From: Ectobius pallidus
Taxonomy: Eukaryota; Arthropoda; Insecta; Blattodea; Ectobiidae
Direction of reading: 5' to 3'
NCBI GenBank assembly: GCA_964059195.1
Contig: CAXKWD010000003.1
Coordinates: 195,262,174 to 195,326,173, forward strand
DNA: 64,000 bases
In this document: positions 29,920 to 42,217 of the stretch, in pieces
Position numbering within the stretch: the stretch's first letter is position 1
Layout: the number at the start of each line of letters is the position of its first letter
Position numbers and translations under genes: made by a program
The notes under the pieces: model-generated
The model's database searches: none
What the model was told of the DNA's origin: nothing
The model's input: only the letters and a program-made list of their open reading frames with translations

Positions 29920-31110
29920 CTATTTAGAAAAGGGACGTGCATAATTCATTGGAGGTAATGAGAAAATGTTATATAATCTTTTAATGGCTTCTCCAATCAC
30001 CACATTGCACATCTTGGACCCCAATACTGAGCCCTGAGGGCACCTTTTTGTGGCAGTCTTTGTGAAGGAGTGATAGAGGTCCCGTAATTCTATTTTACGA
30101 CTTTTGAAATAATTTCTTAGGATTTTGTACTGTATATTTCCCGGGCAATTAATGTGCCGCAGCCTCAAGTGCATGCAGCATCCACACATTATCGAAAGCT
30201 CCCTCAATGTCTATAAATATTCCTAGTAGATAAGGCTCATCTGTTTCCTGTACTTGTGTCTGAAGGGCCGCAATCACGTCTTCAGTACATCTTCCTTTGT
30301 GAAAGCCATACTGGGAGTAAACATATGAGCTATACGATTTTACTAGTAAGGGGTCTTCATCTTCCGTTTTGAGTATCGCTTTAATGAGTCCTTGTTTCCA
30401 GACATTTGGGAATTACCATTTTCTAAGCACACATTGTATACTTCTAAAAGTTTGGTCTGAAGTAATTCTCCTCTTTGTTTGAGGAACTCAGGATGTATAC
30501 TATTGATGCCTGGATCTTTCTTATTTTTCGTGGAGTCTAATGCTATCTGTAGGTCATGAATGTCTAAGTTTTCCGGGGTTTATTTCGCGGCAGAGTGTCT
30601 GGTGTTCTCCGTCTTCCCCTGCAGCTATATCTGCAGGGATCAGTGGTTCCGTTAATGTGGTGGCTTCAGCAAAAATGCCATCTTGTTTCTAAAGCGTGTT
30701 GAGTGGTTGCATAGAGCGAACGTTTTTATCTTGGAGACTCTAAGCCAGACCACAACACGTTTGTTGTGCTTTGGCTGGAAACGAAACTGCGCCAGTTTTC
30801 TTGTTTTGCCTTATGAATAACCTGAGTATATTCTCTTCGAGTTTGCCAATATGCGGCATAATGTCCTTCTTGACTATCGTTTCTACTTCTTTGAAAAGTT
30901 TTGCGTTTTGAGTATGTGCCTCTTTTTAATCGCATAAGCTCATTATTCCACTAAGCTACAGCCTAGGTTGAGTTTTGGGAGACTGCAAGATTAGCTGATT
31001 GAATAAGAGCAGTGGTTAATTCACATACTCTTACTCCCACATCCCTCTTTGTTATGAGTGGAGCCATGCTCCTCAGTTTTACCATCCGTTCACTAGCAAA
31101 CTTCACATAC
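29920..31110 (-). pseudogene. R1-like LINE reverse transcriptase fragment
   Basis: From upstream to downstream: SAPLITKRDVG-like and WNNELMRLKRGTY region, YWQTRREYTQVIHKAKQENW (pre-RT linker), YGFHKGRCTEDVIAALQ, PYLLGIFIDIEGAFDNVW (motif A with its Asp), YFKSRKIELRD, and TKTATKRCPQGSVLGSKMCN (motif B). The YxDD box and the C-terminus should lie below 29920 but are not there, and stops interrupt several blocks. The R1-type PQGSVLG and IDIxGAFDN wording places it in the R1/Jockey group. Confidence 0.8.
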
Positions 31111-31689
31111 AATTATGAAAGAATACTAGTGATTTAAGTCAACAGATACATAGCAATTGCAACAACTATAATGTTTAAATGATGCAGCTTTGTATTCGTA
31201 CTACCTAGAATTACTGTCCGCCATCGCCGTCTGCTACGCTGGCTCACTCACGACTAAAGAGAGGTACGCGTTACCAGGAAACATGCCTGCGCGATGACTA
31301 TTACTATCCGCCATAATGCTATGTTGACTATATATACAACTATTCTCTATTCTTCCTCTCTATCAACCGTAGCAAACAAATGCAGAGCAAACACGAACTG
31401 TAACTTCATTCTTCTTCTTCTTCTTCTTCTTCTTTCGATTTTGTTTCTAGACGCTACTGCCTTTGCCAGTCTAGAAAATTGCTTCTGCGTCTCCCCCTTA
31501 AAGTATACACGTAGTCACAGTAGCTCAAATCCCAAATCCCGTCCCACATGAGAAGGACTGGAAGGATGAATCAGTGGAGTACGGGTGGTCTTATATTTTC
31601 ATTTTTGTTTTGGTGATGTAACGAAACAGAGCTCTCAATATCGATACCGAATTTTGCGTAAGAAGATTGCCCATCCTTAGCCTATAGGT
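31111..31689. other. no gene; contains a TTC microsatellite
   Basis: TTC repeated about eight times at 31409-31433. No supported frame. Confidence 0.5.
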
Positions 31690-31930
31690 CCTGGTGGATG
31701 ATGATGATAGATATCATTAATAAGGACGGTCGATTATTGTATACGTCTACTACATCCAAAGAACATATGATTTATTGTCCCCCGTTCCCCACACTCACAA
31801 AGTGGCAGGGATTCAGGTTTTATGATATGTTTATACGTTGGAACTAATACTGTGTGAAAATTTAAACAGTAGTAATAAACTATGGCTGAATGGGGCACAT
31901 ATTTGACTTTACGTAGAAATGTCCTTATAA
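31690..31930 (-). pseudogene. LINE ORF2 C-terminal cysteine motif fragment
   Basis: Minus strand: VPTYKHIIKPESLPLCECGE then RGTINHMFFGCSRR, a C-x-C-G...H-x4-C motif like that ending R1/Jockey-type ORF2 proteins, followed by a stop. It lies upstream of the RT fragment at 29920-31110, so it is a separate copy, not that element's own end. Confidence 0.55.
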
Positions 31931-32289
31931 TGACTGTTTTTCCCTTTTTCCGGAGCGTGATTGGTTAAATATTGTGATTAAGAGGAAGGGCTAGAATACC
32001 AGTTGTCAGTGTCAAGGGTAAGCCCTTTCTCAAGGTGTTCATTAGAGTTTTTACAGCAGCACCCAAAATTCCCATTTCCCTATCAGGGAGAATGTCAGTA
32101 TCTTGTCCTGTGCATACAATGAAATCTAACACACTGAATACAAGATTATGCAGCTAGCCTGAGCCTTTTACTTTTTTGTTCCACCACACTACAATATGAT
32201 TCATGTGACATATCACAATGATATCCATTAAGATACAGATTTCCATTATAACACTGAGTGATCTCGAAACCTTGAGAATAGCAAATGAT
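31931..32289. other. no clear gene
   Basis: Presumed C-terminal part of the piggyBac relic lies here but no cysteine-rich domain or left TTAA end could be read. Confidence 0.3.
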
Positions 32290-33207
32290 ACTGCGTAATT
32301 GAACATATTTAAAATAAAGTCAATTCTGTTCTGTCACAATCACAAATAACAAATAACTTTATTCCAAAACAGACCTTTTTGATGGAATATATTGCTTGAA
32401 TATAAGTCTGCCTTTATATGGCACCATGCTTTCGTCAATACACAGATTCTGAAATGGGGTAAATACCTGGTTAAATTTCCCCCTCAAATGATGAATGACT
32501 TTTAACTTATAAAGTCTGTCGCCCTTAGGTTACTGATCATTATCACAGAAATGAAGCATTTGCAAGAGAAGTAAGCATTTGCAAGTAAGTAAGTAAGTAA
32601 ACTGAGCTGTCTGAATAAGGGAATCTGTTGACCAATAGTCTTGAATGGTTAATTTTTAAGTGTGGACCATGAGCATAGTTACAGCAAAAAATAAATATAT
32701 TTCACTTTCATTCATGTCTGTCCATTTCCTGAATCGTGAAGAAGGTGTTAGCTCTACATTAGCCATATTTACTAAAAAATCATAATAATTGTTGGTTTCT
32801 TCAACAATTTTCTGTACAAGTTCTAAAGTAAACTAATTACTCAAGTAATCAAATTTACTGGATTCCTCATCTAGTTCATCTACACTAATTCCACTGTTGC
32901 TATTATCAAAATTATGGGTAACAGGCATATATACTTGATCGGTCCACTTTAGCAAGGGCGGATTCTTATGCATTCTTTTACACGTAATAGTTTGCTCTTC
33001 ATCCTGTACATTTTCACGGTCACTCGCTACACTATCACTATCTTCATTTTCACTAGCTGAACTATCGAACAAACCACCATTGCCTTCGTCATCTGGTTCT
33101 AAACTATACAAATAATCAAGAAGTTCGTCTTTCAAAAACTTTTTAGTGCTGGATGCCATATTGAAATTCACTGCCGAACTGTACTTCCCTGGCTTCGTCA
33201 CGCTCAT
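32290..33207 (-). pseudogene. piggyBac transposase (DDE_Tnp_1_7) relic
   Basis: The N-terminal frame 32833-33207 is acidic (LDYLYSLEPDDEG, SASENEDSDSVASDRENVQD) with SNSGISVDELDEESSKFDYL. In shifted frames below: SRFRKWTDMNESEIYLFFAV, LTIQDYWSTDSLIQTAQF, then the catalytic block CIDESMVPYKGRLIFKQYIP with the first Asp, and FGIKLFVICDC with the second. At least three frameshifts. It would have excised precisely at TTAA. Confidence 0.8.
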
Positions 33208-33453
33208 AAGACAGGAGTTTGGAATTTTTGTTGTAGATGACTCTAAACATCAAGCAGGAATTTTCAAAGTAGTTTTATCAATTGCTCCTAGATGGAGCTG
33301 GCATTCCCACACAGCTGCACGGAAGAACTAGCTTGAAATAAAGAGCATCTTAAGCTCAAGGCTGAGGTCTATGCACGCTCGAGATATCTTTACTGTAGCA
33401 AGACCACCTCGTCTTTCCTTGCATGGGATATCTCGATTGCAGCAGTGAAAGGG
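32290..33453 (-). mobile_element. piggyBac-like element, 5' half with TTAA end
   Basis: The right end on the minus strand reads CCCTTTCACTGCTGC immediately after TTAA (33454-33457), the piggyBac target site and typical terminal bases. The transposase starts at 33207. The other end is missing or unrecognisable. Confidence 0.75.
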
Positions 33454-33457
33454 TTAA

Positions 33458-34799
33458 AGAGCCACCTTTCAAACTTGCCCCTACCTTTATCCATTTCTCT
33501 ACCCAAGTCACAAGATTTTGAAGGAACTGAAATCTAAAATCTAGAACAGAGCAAAATGGTTCACCAAATTTATTTCTACGAACACCATTATTTTTGCTTT
33601 TTATTCACAATTGACCACCATTTCCATATGTTACGTAGTAGTGCTATGATGTAAAATAGCAGCTGAGGCCAGTTGGCTAATAAACATTAACACAGCCAGA
33701 AAATTCCCCTTGATTTCAACCAAGGAATACATATATAGGAATAGGCCATACTACGTGTCATATATCAAAGGAAAAGTGGAAGGTACTGGATATAATATTC
33801 TTTTTTAGCCCACAGAAATTAATAAAATATTAATATTAATGAAAGATGAACCTTCTGAGATAATAGTTTTATTACATCAATAGCTTGTGACTTTAACATT
33901 TCTAGTGTGGCAGTACTTGTGTATAAATATATAGAAAATAAGAAAAATATTTCTCACCAATGGACATTTCTAATAATACTTTGAAAATCTACACTCTATT
34001 CTTGAACACATTTAAGTTAATTCTCTTTATTATATTAGCATATACTTTCTTTATTAAGATTAGTAGCATGGGGCTGTGAGCATATTACGAACAACAAACT
34101 AGTCTGACTTAGCAATGCCAACTCGGCAATACGGCATGTATTAGACATGATGAGATCTCATAAGAAGTGGAGAAGAAAGGAAATGAAGAATGAAAACAGC
34201 TGAGAAGAAGAAGAAAGAAAGAAAGGGCTGACGAGCACATTCATCTGCATTCATACCTAACATTCATACTAGCTGCACACGTGGCAGACAAAAGTAATTT
34301 AGAATGCAGGCCGAAAATAGTTATGGTGGCGAAATCAGTCGAGCAGAAAACTGGTCACATCTTAATAAGTTATAATGCAAGAAAACAATACAAAAATAAA
34401 GTACTTACTTACTTCAAATATGCAACTTTGACAACTTCAATATTAAACCAAGAATTTCTGCTCACCTGAGAACGCAGACACATGTGAAGCAGCAACAGAC
34501 ACACAACCCATGTTCGCAAGAAACAGTTCCACTCGTCAACACAGCTGAAAGAAGAATAGAATGAAGCTAGCGCGAGACAAAGGCAAGGCAGCTGGTGCAT
34601 GACGTCAGCGGCCAGGCAAAGCCAGTCGCAAAAGATCAACACGCCAGCAGACAGAAAACCAATTAAGTGCGTCAGACAAACTAACTCTTATAAAAAAAAT
34701 AAACTAATTGTACCCAATTGTTCAAATAGCTAAATGAAATACTGAAAATACTCGTACAAAATTACCATATTACATATTATATATATTATACATTATTTG
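33458..34799. other. no gene seen
   Basis: AT-rich, only short unsupported frames. Purine-rich GAAGAAGAAGAAAGAAAGAA run near 34204-34224. Confidence 0.35.
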
Positions 34800-35640
34800 A
34801 TTATTTATTATATATTATTTGATATTTTATACTTTGGTGTAAGAGAAAAATTGTGTACTCCACGCAATAGTCCTTCCTGGTACTGCTCGAAATTTAAATA
34901 TGCCTGTAGCGGTGCTACACATATAATGGTAATGAATTCTGCTGTTTCTTCATGTCTATACGCTATCAAAGAGGCTTGAGTGCTCTTGTCAAAAACATTT
35001 AAGGCAAGCGACATTTGTTGCCTTTCTAGGTTACCAGGATACAATGTTTTGTAATTTAATTTGTACTTTTTTTAAAAATGTTATTTCTTTCCTTCTTGTA
35101 CACGTCTCTGAGGCTATTAAATTCTGCTTTCTTCAACGAATGCCAGTTGAGCCCAAGTTTCAGATTCAAATGCAGGAAACGTGAAAGTTTCCAACGTATC
35201 CTTCTGGTTTATCCAATTATTTCTAATGTTTTTTAAAAGATGAACAGTATCACCAAAAGAATGGTCGATTTCTGGCATAAACAATGTACATTGTCAATTG
35301 AACCTTCACTCAAGCAATTAAACATTTTTGTTTCATATTATTATCACTAATGACACATAGAACCTTGAAATTGCAATTTTGTAGAATTTGCACAACTCTC
35401 TTGGTTAAGTTTGCTATCTCTGCTCCTGAAAATGTCTTTATGGGGTGGAATGCAGCAACATGTTCAAAAGACGAAAATGCTGATGAAATCAGGTAGCAAG
35501 AACAGGTTTTGCTTCTATCATGTGGTCATGGTTTTCTGAAAAACCTGTAATTTTTCCAAACCTGTAGTTGAACTCCTCATTTACATATATTTCATCTATT
35601 TGTAAAATGACTACGTAGTTTCAAGCACCATTGTGATCAT
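34800..35640 (-). pseudogene. second P-element-like (THAP9-like) transposase relic
   Basis: Read from 35640 down in several frames: VILQIDEIYVNEEFNYRFGK (first acidic block), FKVLCVISDNN (second), FGDTVHLLKNIRNNWINQKD, TFTFPAFES, then LYPGNLERQQMSLALNVFDK and STQASL. These align block for block with the P element at 14.7-18.2 kb but are clearly a different, older copy. THAP domain and the C-terminal TGKFQTDN part are absent. Confidence 0.75.
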
Positions 35641-35944
35641 CCTCAGCTACATTTAAAATTTCGTTGGCAGGGCTGCTCGCCTCAACGACCAATCTCGGTT
35701 GCTGGATGCCATCTAGTGGTGGGTGAATGTATCTTCTGATTAGACTTCAAATTAAGCTCATGTTTAGTATGATATGTTTGAACTAACTTGCTTAAATCTA
35801 CAAATTTTACATCATCAAAGTATTTACTTGTTGAATTAATTTCCTTGTTTGCCACCTTCACTTCAGCATTGATAAATGACAAGGTTGAAGATCGTACCAA
35901 TGTGGAACTGGCGGGGGGGAAAAAAAACAAAAAAAAAAAAAAAT
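35641..35944. other. junction with G/A homopolymer
   Basis: Contains at 35915-35942 a run of G then A with one C, a likely retroelement tail or slippage tract. The minus frame 35682-35930 has no motif. Confidence 0.4.
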
Positions 35945-36205
35945 GTTTTTGTCCATGTGCTGCAAAGTTCTGTGAGATTTTTCCTTAGCGCCGAAATTAA
36001 CCCCCTAGTGTTATTACATCCAACATCATTAGTTACAACAAGAAGAATTACCACATCAGCTGACTTTTCAGTTTCCAAAGGTACTGGTGACATCTTTGAA
36101 AGCCCATTGGGTTTCGCTATACTGGTAACCTGGTGATTACATTTAGAGGTTAGGTCAACTGCTATATCTCTACCATGACTGTCAGCAAATGTTTGACCTT
36201 TAAGT
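35945..36205 (-). pseudogene. SGNH/GDSL-type esterase domain fragment
   Basis: About 85 residues in one frame: LKGQTFADSHGRDIAVDL, TSIAKPNGLSKM, SADVVILLVVTNDVG. DSHG is the block I nucleophile motif and VTND stands where SGNH enzymes have GTND. Such esterase domains occur in ORF1 of CR1/L2 LINEs and in other arthropod repeat proteins. The terminal Asp/His block is not seen. Whether it belonged to the adjoining P relic or an inserted LINE is unknown. Confidence 0.5.
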
Positions 36206-36530
36206 TGTAAGCGTCATTCCTGGAGGGGGGATAATTACGATACTGGCGGTAATCTGGTACTGATGACTTGTGGGGCCAATTTCAGGTATTTATATGAAAT
36301 TGTCTCAGGGTATATTTATGTCCAACACTCCACATACCTTTTGATGAATCCTATCTTTTCTTCTGTAATTCCTCTAGTTGATTACGTCCAGCCTCTGCAG
36401 CTCAGTCATGCCGACGATGAGACCTTGGTTTGTAAGACCTGTGAGGGATAACACACTAGGCACTGTCTTTGATTTTAATATAATTTATTTATTTAGCAAT
36501 TCAAACACAACTTATTGTCCTCTGTTAAAG

Positions 36531-37590
36531 TTAATAGAGTGTAAAATATTTCAAAGCAGGAATTCTCCCCCTGTTGGCACGACAAATATCCAGATGATAT
36601 TCCACCTCGTTCCATGTAGCTTGGAGCATGTTTCGTGTAACTGTTGCCATAGCTCCCCTTATGCGGGCTTTCAGGTGCTGAAGACTGTTGACCTTGACCT
36701 GGTAGGCTATGTTTTTCACATAACTCCATAAGAAAAAATCTAATGGGGTTAAGTGCGGAGACCTAGGAGAGCAAGTAGTTGGCCCACCTCTGCCAATACA
36801 CCTCCCGGGCATTTGTCTATCCAGATGTTCCCTGACAATGAGGCTGAAATGTGGCAGAGCTCCATCCTGCTGGAAGATAGTTTGATGTGGCAGTTGTGGG
36901 AGGTCATATCGTTTGATGTGGCAGTTGTGGGAGGGCATATCGCTCCAGCATATCCAGGTAGGGATTTCCAGTAACTGTCTGTTCTAAGATCACCATGTTA
37001 TGCATTAAACCAGCCCACACATTCACTTTCGGGGTGTCCCTTTCCAATTCACAAGTGACATGTGGATTTTCATTGCCCCAAATTATACAGTTGTGTTTGT
37101 TTACAACTCCACTTATATGAAACGTCGCTTCATCAGAGAAACACACATTTTGGAGATAGTCGGGTGACTCATCAATTCTTTGTAGCATTTCTAATGTGAA
37201 GTTCATGCGTGCAACTTTGTCTTTAGGTTTTACTGGGTGAACCATTTGAATCTTGTATGCTCCTAGACGGAGCCTTTTGTGCAATGCATCATGCACTGTG
37301 GTTCGTGGAATCTGTAGCTGCAAACTAGCAGCATGAACAGATTTTTGTGGATTTTGCTGAAATGCTTCTCTAATGCGATTTACTTTTTCTTCGGAGATCC
37401 GTGGCTTTCCAGGAGATTTTACACGTAAAAGACTACCTGTGGTTCTCAGTGTATTGTCCCAGAATCGAATGCTTTACCTTGTAGGCAGTTGACGTCCAAA
37501 TCGGTTTCTAAAACATCCTTGTACGGACGTAACAGATTGCAACTCTGCCAGCCACAAAACACACTGAACTTGTTCTTGCACTGTCGCCAT
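36531..37590 (-). pseudogene. Tc1/mariner-type (DUF4817) transposase, nearly complete
   Basis: ATG at 37590 opens MATVQEQVQCVLWLAEL (DUF4817 start), TAA at 37474-37476, then SPGKPRISEEKVNRIREAF (helix-turn-helix), RTTVHDALHKRLRLGAYKIQ, VCFSDEATFHISG (first Asp), TPKVNVWAGLMH, IFQQDGALPHFS (second Asp), SPHLTPLDFFLWSYVKN (third) and a C-terminus ending ALKYFTLY. A 31-bp tandem duplication just before IFQQDG shifts the frame. Otherwise open, so two lesions in 350 codons. Confidence 0.85.
36880..36941. repeat. 31-bp tandem duplication
   Basis: 36880-36910 and 36911-36941 differ by one base. Being 31 bases it breaks the transposase frame (LPQLPHQTI is encoded twice). Confidence 0.95.
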
Positions 37591-37599
37591 TTTAACTTG

Positions 37600-39056
37600 C
37601 ATAACAATCAAAAATCGACATGCGTAACCTTGGAAACCAAACCAAACAAAACTTCCAGAGATTCTCTTTGTAATGATATAATTTGGCCACCTGCGTATAA
37701 ATTATTGTGCTAGATATTAACTGTTTATTTTGGATACCTTGTTGCAGTCCCCCTCCTCACTAAAAGCACTCCTTAGCAATCCATTTGGCACTCTTGGTAC
37801 TTACTGTTTGAAGTCTTCAGTTCGGGACCGGCCACGACTAGTCAGTTAAGCGACAAGTTATCTCTTCTTTCCTCTCAGGGCAGTTGATTGTGGGATGGTG
37901 TGGTTCTTAATAGTTACGTAATAATAATTGATGTAGTTAATTACTGAACACTTATTTATTATACTTGCAAAGTCACTGGATTCAACAGTATAGTAGGCCT
38001 ACTTAATAAAATGTTTGGGAGACCCACTATTTGAGTTAGGATATTGCAGCGTCCTAGCTTCCTCCTTACTTTCGTGTGCTTGTTAATAATGCTGTGTCGT
38101 AGTAATTTAATATTACCACTTATAATGTTAATGTTCGTGCTTACATACAGTACTTATGTTACTCGCTGAATTTATATGGCAATCGCTATATTGCAGCGTT
38201 ACCGCAATTGCATACGTAATAACACTGGCGTTAAGTAAAAATATACTGATTTTATTGGGTAGCAGCCCAATAAAATATTTCTACGTATTTAATATAAGTC
38301 AGTCGAAATTCACCCCACCTTATATAAGGTGATATGAATAATCACGTCTGTCTTATATCAAGACGTGATCAGCGAGCACTCTTGCTGGTACTCTCTACCC
38401 TCTTGGCAAGCACACCCTCACACACTGATTTACAAATTCTCTGTGTCCTCTGCAATAGCCTATTTCAGCCTGTGCATCTCCCCACTCTATATCTAAACAA
38501 ATAGTATTACATGTTACACTGTTTTTCCTTATTTCTCGTTTAAAACTTACTTCTCATTGGTTTTGAGCTTCGAAGTGTCTGGACGCTTTGATCTCGCTTG
38601 CTTGTGAATTTTAGCTTCTGTATGTTCTCGCTACCGGACTCAGTTTCCAAGTATATCTATTGACTACTTGTTTCCCATTTACTTTTCACTTCACGGAACC
38701 TCTCTTTCAGCAAGGCTTATTATCTATTGTACACGTTTTGCTATGAAAGAAAGTGCAACTTGCTACAATAGGGTGTCTGCTGTCCCCTGCTATGCGTGAA
38801 TAGTGAGCTAGCTCCTCCATTGCTAATTTCTTAGAATAATGTCTGGGTTTAGCAAGGTTCTTAGTGAACTTTTACATCTCGGCCCTTATATTATTTCAAT
38901 TTACTTATAATATTTTATTTCTACTGTAATAACTGCTTAGTATGTGCTTATTAATTTATTACTAGTTATTTGTGTTACTCCCTTATTATGATTCTATTAA
39001 TATCAAAACTCATGTTGTTAATATATTATTTATATTAGTTAATATCATAACCTTGG
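37600..39056. other. no gene; hairpin-rich segment at 38249-38372
   Basis: No coding frame. Three palindromes in about 120 bases: ATTTTATTGGG...CCCAATAAAAT (38250-38277), CCTTATATAAGG (38319-38330) and ATCACGTCT...AGACGTGAT (38341-38369). Could be part of an LTR, unproven. Confidence 0.5.
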
Positions 39057-39357
39057 GGGTACGCCGTAGCGTAGTGGTTGAGGCGCTGCGCTACAAACCG
39101 GAAGGTCGCAGGTTCGATTCCCGATGAGGTCGTTGAGATTTTTCAATTGGCCTAATCCTTCTGGTGGCACTATGGCCCTGGGGTCGACTCAGCCTCAAAC
39201 AGAAATGAGTACCAGGAGCAATCCTGGGGGTAAAGGCGGCCGGTGCGTAAGGCTGACAACCTTACCACCTTCATGTGCCGAATGTCCAAAATCTGGGAGC
39301 CTCAACCTCCTGGACCCCTCTGGGCCTCCATGGCCTGTATAGGGATCACTTTACTTT
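39057..39357 (+). mobile_element. tRNA-headed SINE with 13-bp target duplication
   Basis: Head shows A box TAGCGTAGTGGTTGAGGCGC and B box GGTTCGATTCC, an RNA polymerase III promoter from a tRNA, followed by a 220-base body and a short CTTTACTTTA-like tail. ATCATAACCTTGG occurs on both sides (39044-39056 and 39358-39370). Two plus-strand ORFs across it are coincidental. Confidence 0.9.
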
Positions 39358-39370
39358 ATCATAACCTTGG

Positions 39371-41381
39371 CTATAATAATTATAGGCATGGGTATGATTC
39401 CTTCAACCTTTCATCCAGACACCTTGTATTTCACTGGCTATAAGGTGTTAGCAAGGCCATACGTTATGATCAGTTATGGAGGCATTCCTAACCTAACACA
39501 TAGTTCCACACATAATTAAATATACATACATATAAATCATACTGGCTACATGGCTTAATTCTGGCCGAGGCAATTAAACTGAAGAGGAAGAAGAAGAAGT
39601 AAGTCAGTAGCAGCTCGTGCCAGTCAATGTAGGTGAAGCACAAATCAAAGTTTACAAAGCTCATGTAAATGCATCAACAGCAGGAAATAAATATAAGCCT
39701 ATGTTCTCCCATACGATCCCATAGTGATCAAGGGAAGAAAGTGGCTTCGTTATTTATCCCTGCTATCATTGCACATATAAGCACGTTATTACATTATATT
39801 GCTTACCTATCTTTTGCATATCAAGTTGATCCTCCTCTCCTTCAATGCTGCAGAGTACAAATAACATTTGAGAAGACACTGAATCCAGTTTCATTCCATG
39901 CCCAAGGAAGCTGTTTGTACGAAGAAGTTTTCAAATAGACTTTGTATTCCTTGCCAGCCTGGGAATTTAATTTCTTTAAACTGGCTGAGGTCTACCTACA
40001 AACAATAGATCTCTCTTATCACCTTCCCTCCAATGATTAAAGATTTTGTATTAAAGTGCACACGGGGTCATGGAACGGATTCATTTTTTATATTACACCT
40101 TATGACAAGCTCATGTTCCCTAACTCGAACTGAATAGCATTTTATTAAAAAACTTAAGTATACAGTAATAAAGTGAAATAACTTTTCTTAAATATATGTT
40201 AACAAAAGTCACGACTGGTAAATAAGCGCCTGGCACATAACGCAACATAGAACAGACGGATAATACTGGGGGCCGGGGAGAAATGCATGTTCCCCTGAAT
40301 AAGGCATAACAGTAGCATGGCTGTGTTCAAAATATAACAATTTTTCTCTCCAGTTGCTTCCATTGTACAATACTATTAAAATTACTAGCAGGATTCTCAA
40401 TTAAGCATCTGCAAAAATGTAACCAAAAGAAAGAGAAACCGAGGATTAAATGCCTCCTTATCCTACTTAATAGAGAATAGAAAATAAAATCAGAGCTATA
40501 TTTATTTTACTTTGTAGGAAGACTGCAGAATTTAGGAAAGAAGTGTCTTTCAGACAGACATGTAGTCATAAATATATCGGCTTAGCTTGGTAGGATAGGC
40601 TAAACAGCAAGTGCCAAGCAGACCAGAAGAACAAAAATTCTCTGCATCAAGTATCACGATATATCAGTGAGAGGGTGGAGTGCGAGGGGAAATTTTCTAC
40701 ACGTCATTGCAACCGCTGTAAACAAAGAAGACCAAGACATGCTAGAAAGTTTGTTCTTCTGCCTATCCATTGGTGTTCTGTGATGGCGTGAACATTCAAA
40801 CAATATATTACTGAATTTCAACCTATGAAAACTACAGTAAAAATATGTTGCTAATACTAATAAATAATAAATGAAGTTAGAATCAAATAAGTCGCAAATG
40901 GTATGTGAATTTGTTCTTGACCATCTTCCTCTGAATATCCGCTACTGATGTAATATTTTTATTATCCACTATTTTGACATCATAGATAAAATGCACATAC
41001 TCTTCCTTGATTCTCCATTGAAGCACTGAATCCCGAATCATGTCCAGGTCAGTGGTAAAATCTAGTGAAGTATAGTGTATAATACCTCCACTCATGTATT
41101 CTAATTATTAACTTCACTGTGTAAACTTCCTACAATACTTAGATGGGTCCGATAATTTGCTGGCAATTTTATTTTTTATCACAAGGCGGAGTTCCAAAAA
41201 TTATGTTGATGAGCATTTTTTTTTTTATTATAGAATACAGCATGTTCCATTACTAAGTTAAGTAATACTACATGCTTAATTTGACTTCTTTTCCTTAGTA
41301 ATTATAATATTTGGTAGCTAATGTTCTTTACCTGATACTATTTGTTATAGTTTACCATTATTAGTCGTGTTATATTTGTGC
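39371..41381. other. no gene supported
   Basis: Only short frames. The 70-codon minus frame 40883-41095 (SGGIIHYTSLDFTTDLDMIR) has reasonable composition but no motif I know. Confidence 0.3.
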
Positions 41382-41666
41382 TTATTGCAGTGAGTCTAAG
41401 TCTATGGTGCTTGCAAACGTTGTTAAGTATTTTATGTATTTCACTCCTAGTTCGGCCTTCGAAACTGGCCACTTTCCACCTTTATTATTTACACACGCTA
41501 TCAACTTCTTTCTTTGAGCTTGTAATTTGTCACATACATATATTACGTGGTCAACTGTTTGGTCATGTTGATGAGCATGTGAATAATAATTTAAGAGGGC
41601 ATGAAACAGTGAATGGAGACCACTTCCAGCATTGCTGTGGACAGGGTGAAGCTCTTTAAGTTCCAC
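41382..41666 (-). pseudogene. LINE ORF2 C-terminus
   Basis: The part HDQTVDHVIYVCDKLQAQRK and VSKAELGVKYIKYL, ending FASTIDLDSLQ, matches the end of R1/I-type ORF2 after RNase H (usual form ETVEHVLxxCPxLxxxR). Upstream blocks are out of frame or missing. Confidence 0.6.
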
Positions 41667-42130
41667 AGTTCAGCTTACGTTACGTTCACATTGAGGAATT
41701 TGTTGCAAGGATATGTGTCTGGCACATGTATGGCAACCTATTTGCCACAAGTCACAAACCTATTGAACATATTCCTAGTCCCCGGCACAAACAATTGAAT
41801 AAAATTCACCAGAAACAAGGTTCCATCACAAGTTCTTTTTGCTCTGAGACAGATAACATGGAAAAGATCCCAGCAAAAATGCTCTTTGCGCATGTGTTGT
41901 AGTGACGTTCCTTGTGACAGCTGACTGAAGACTGTCAGCTATTTGTGATAATGATCAATCTCATGAGACATATTGCTACCTTCATGTTGTTTTATTTTAC
42001 AAAATTGTGGATGATCTAGAAGTGCTGTCTCTCAGATTTGAAATACTTTTGTAGAAAATTTTAATTTAGACCTATACATACACTTTCTTCTTCCTTGTAT
42101 AGGCTCTGTATCTAATTTCAAATAATCAAG

Positions 42131-42217
42131 AAAACATCCACATCTGCTTACTGAGCTAATAGAAGAGATATTAGAAACATCCACATCTGCTTACTGAGCT
42201 AATAGAAGAGATATTAG
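42131..42217. repeat. 43-bp tandem duplication
   Basis: ACATCCACATCTGCTTACTG and the following bases through AGAGATATTAGAA occur twice at 43-base spacing. Confidence 0.9.

Noticed and set aside
35863..36136. Lys-rich ORF around the G/A homopolymer
   Set aside because: Product of the homopolymer; the real signal is the minus-strand esterase frame.
39124..39443. ORFs across the SINE
   Set aside because: Span tRNA-derived head and body; SINEs are non-coding.
40883..41095. 70-codon ORF as host exon
   Set aside because: No splice sites checked convincingly, no motif; could not be supported.
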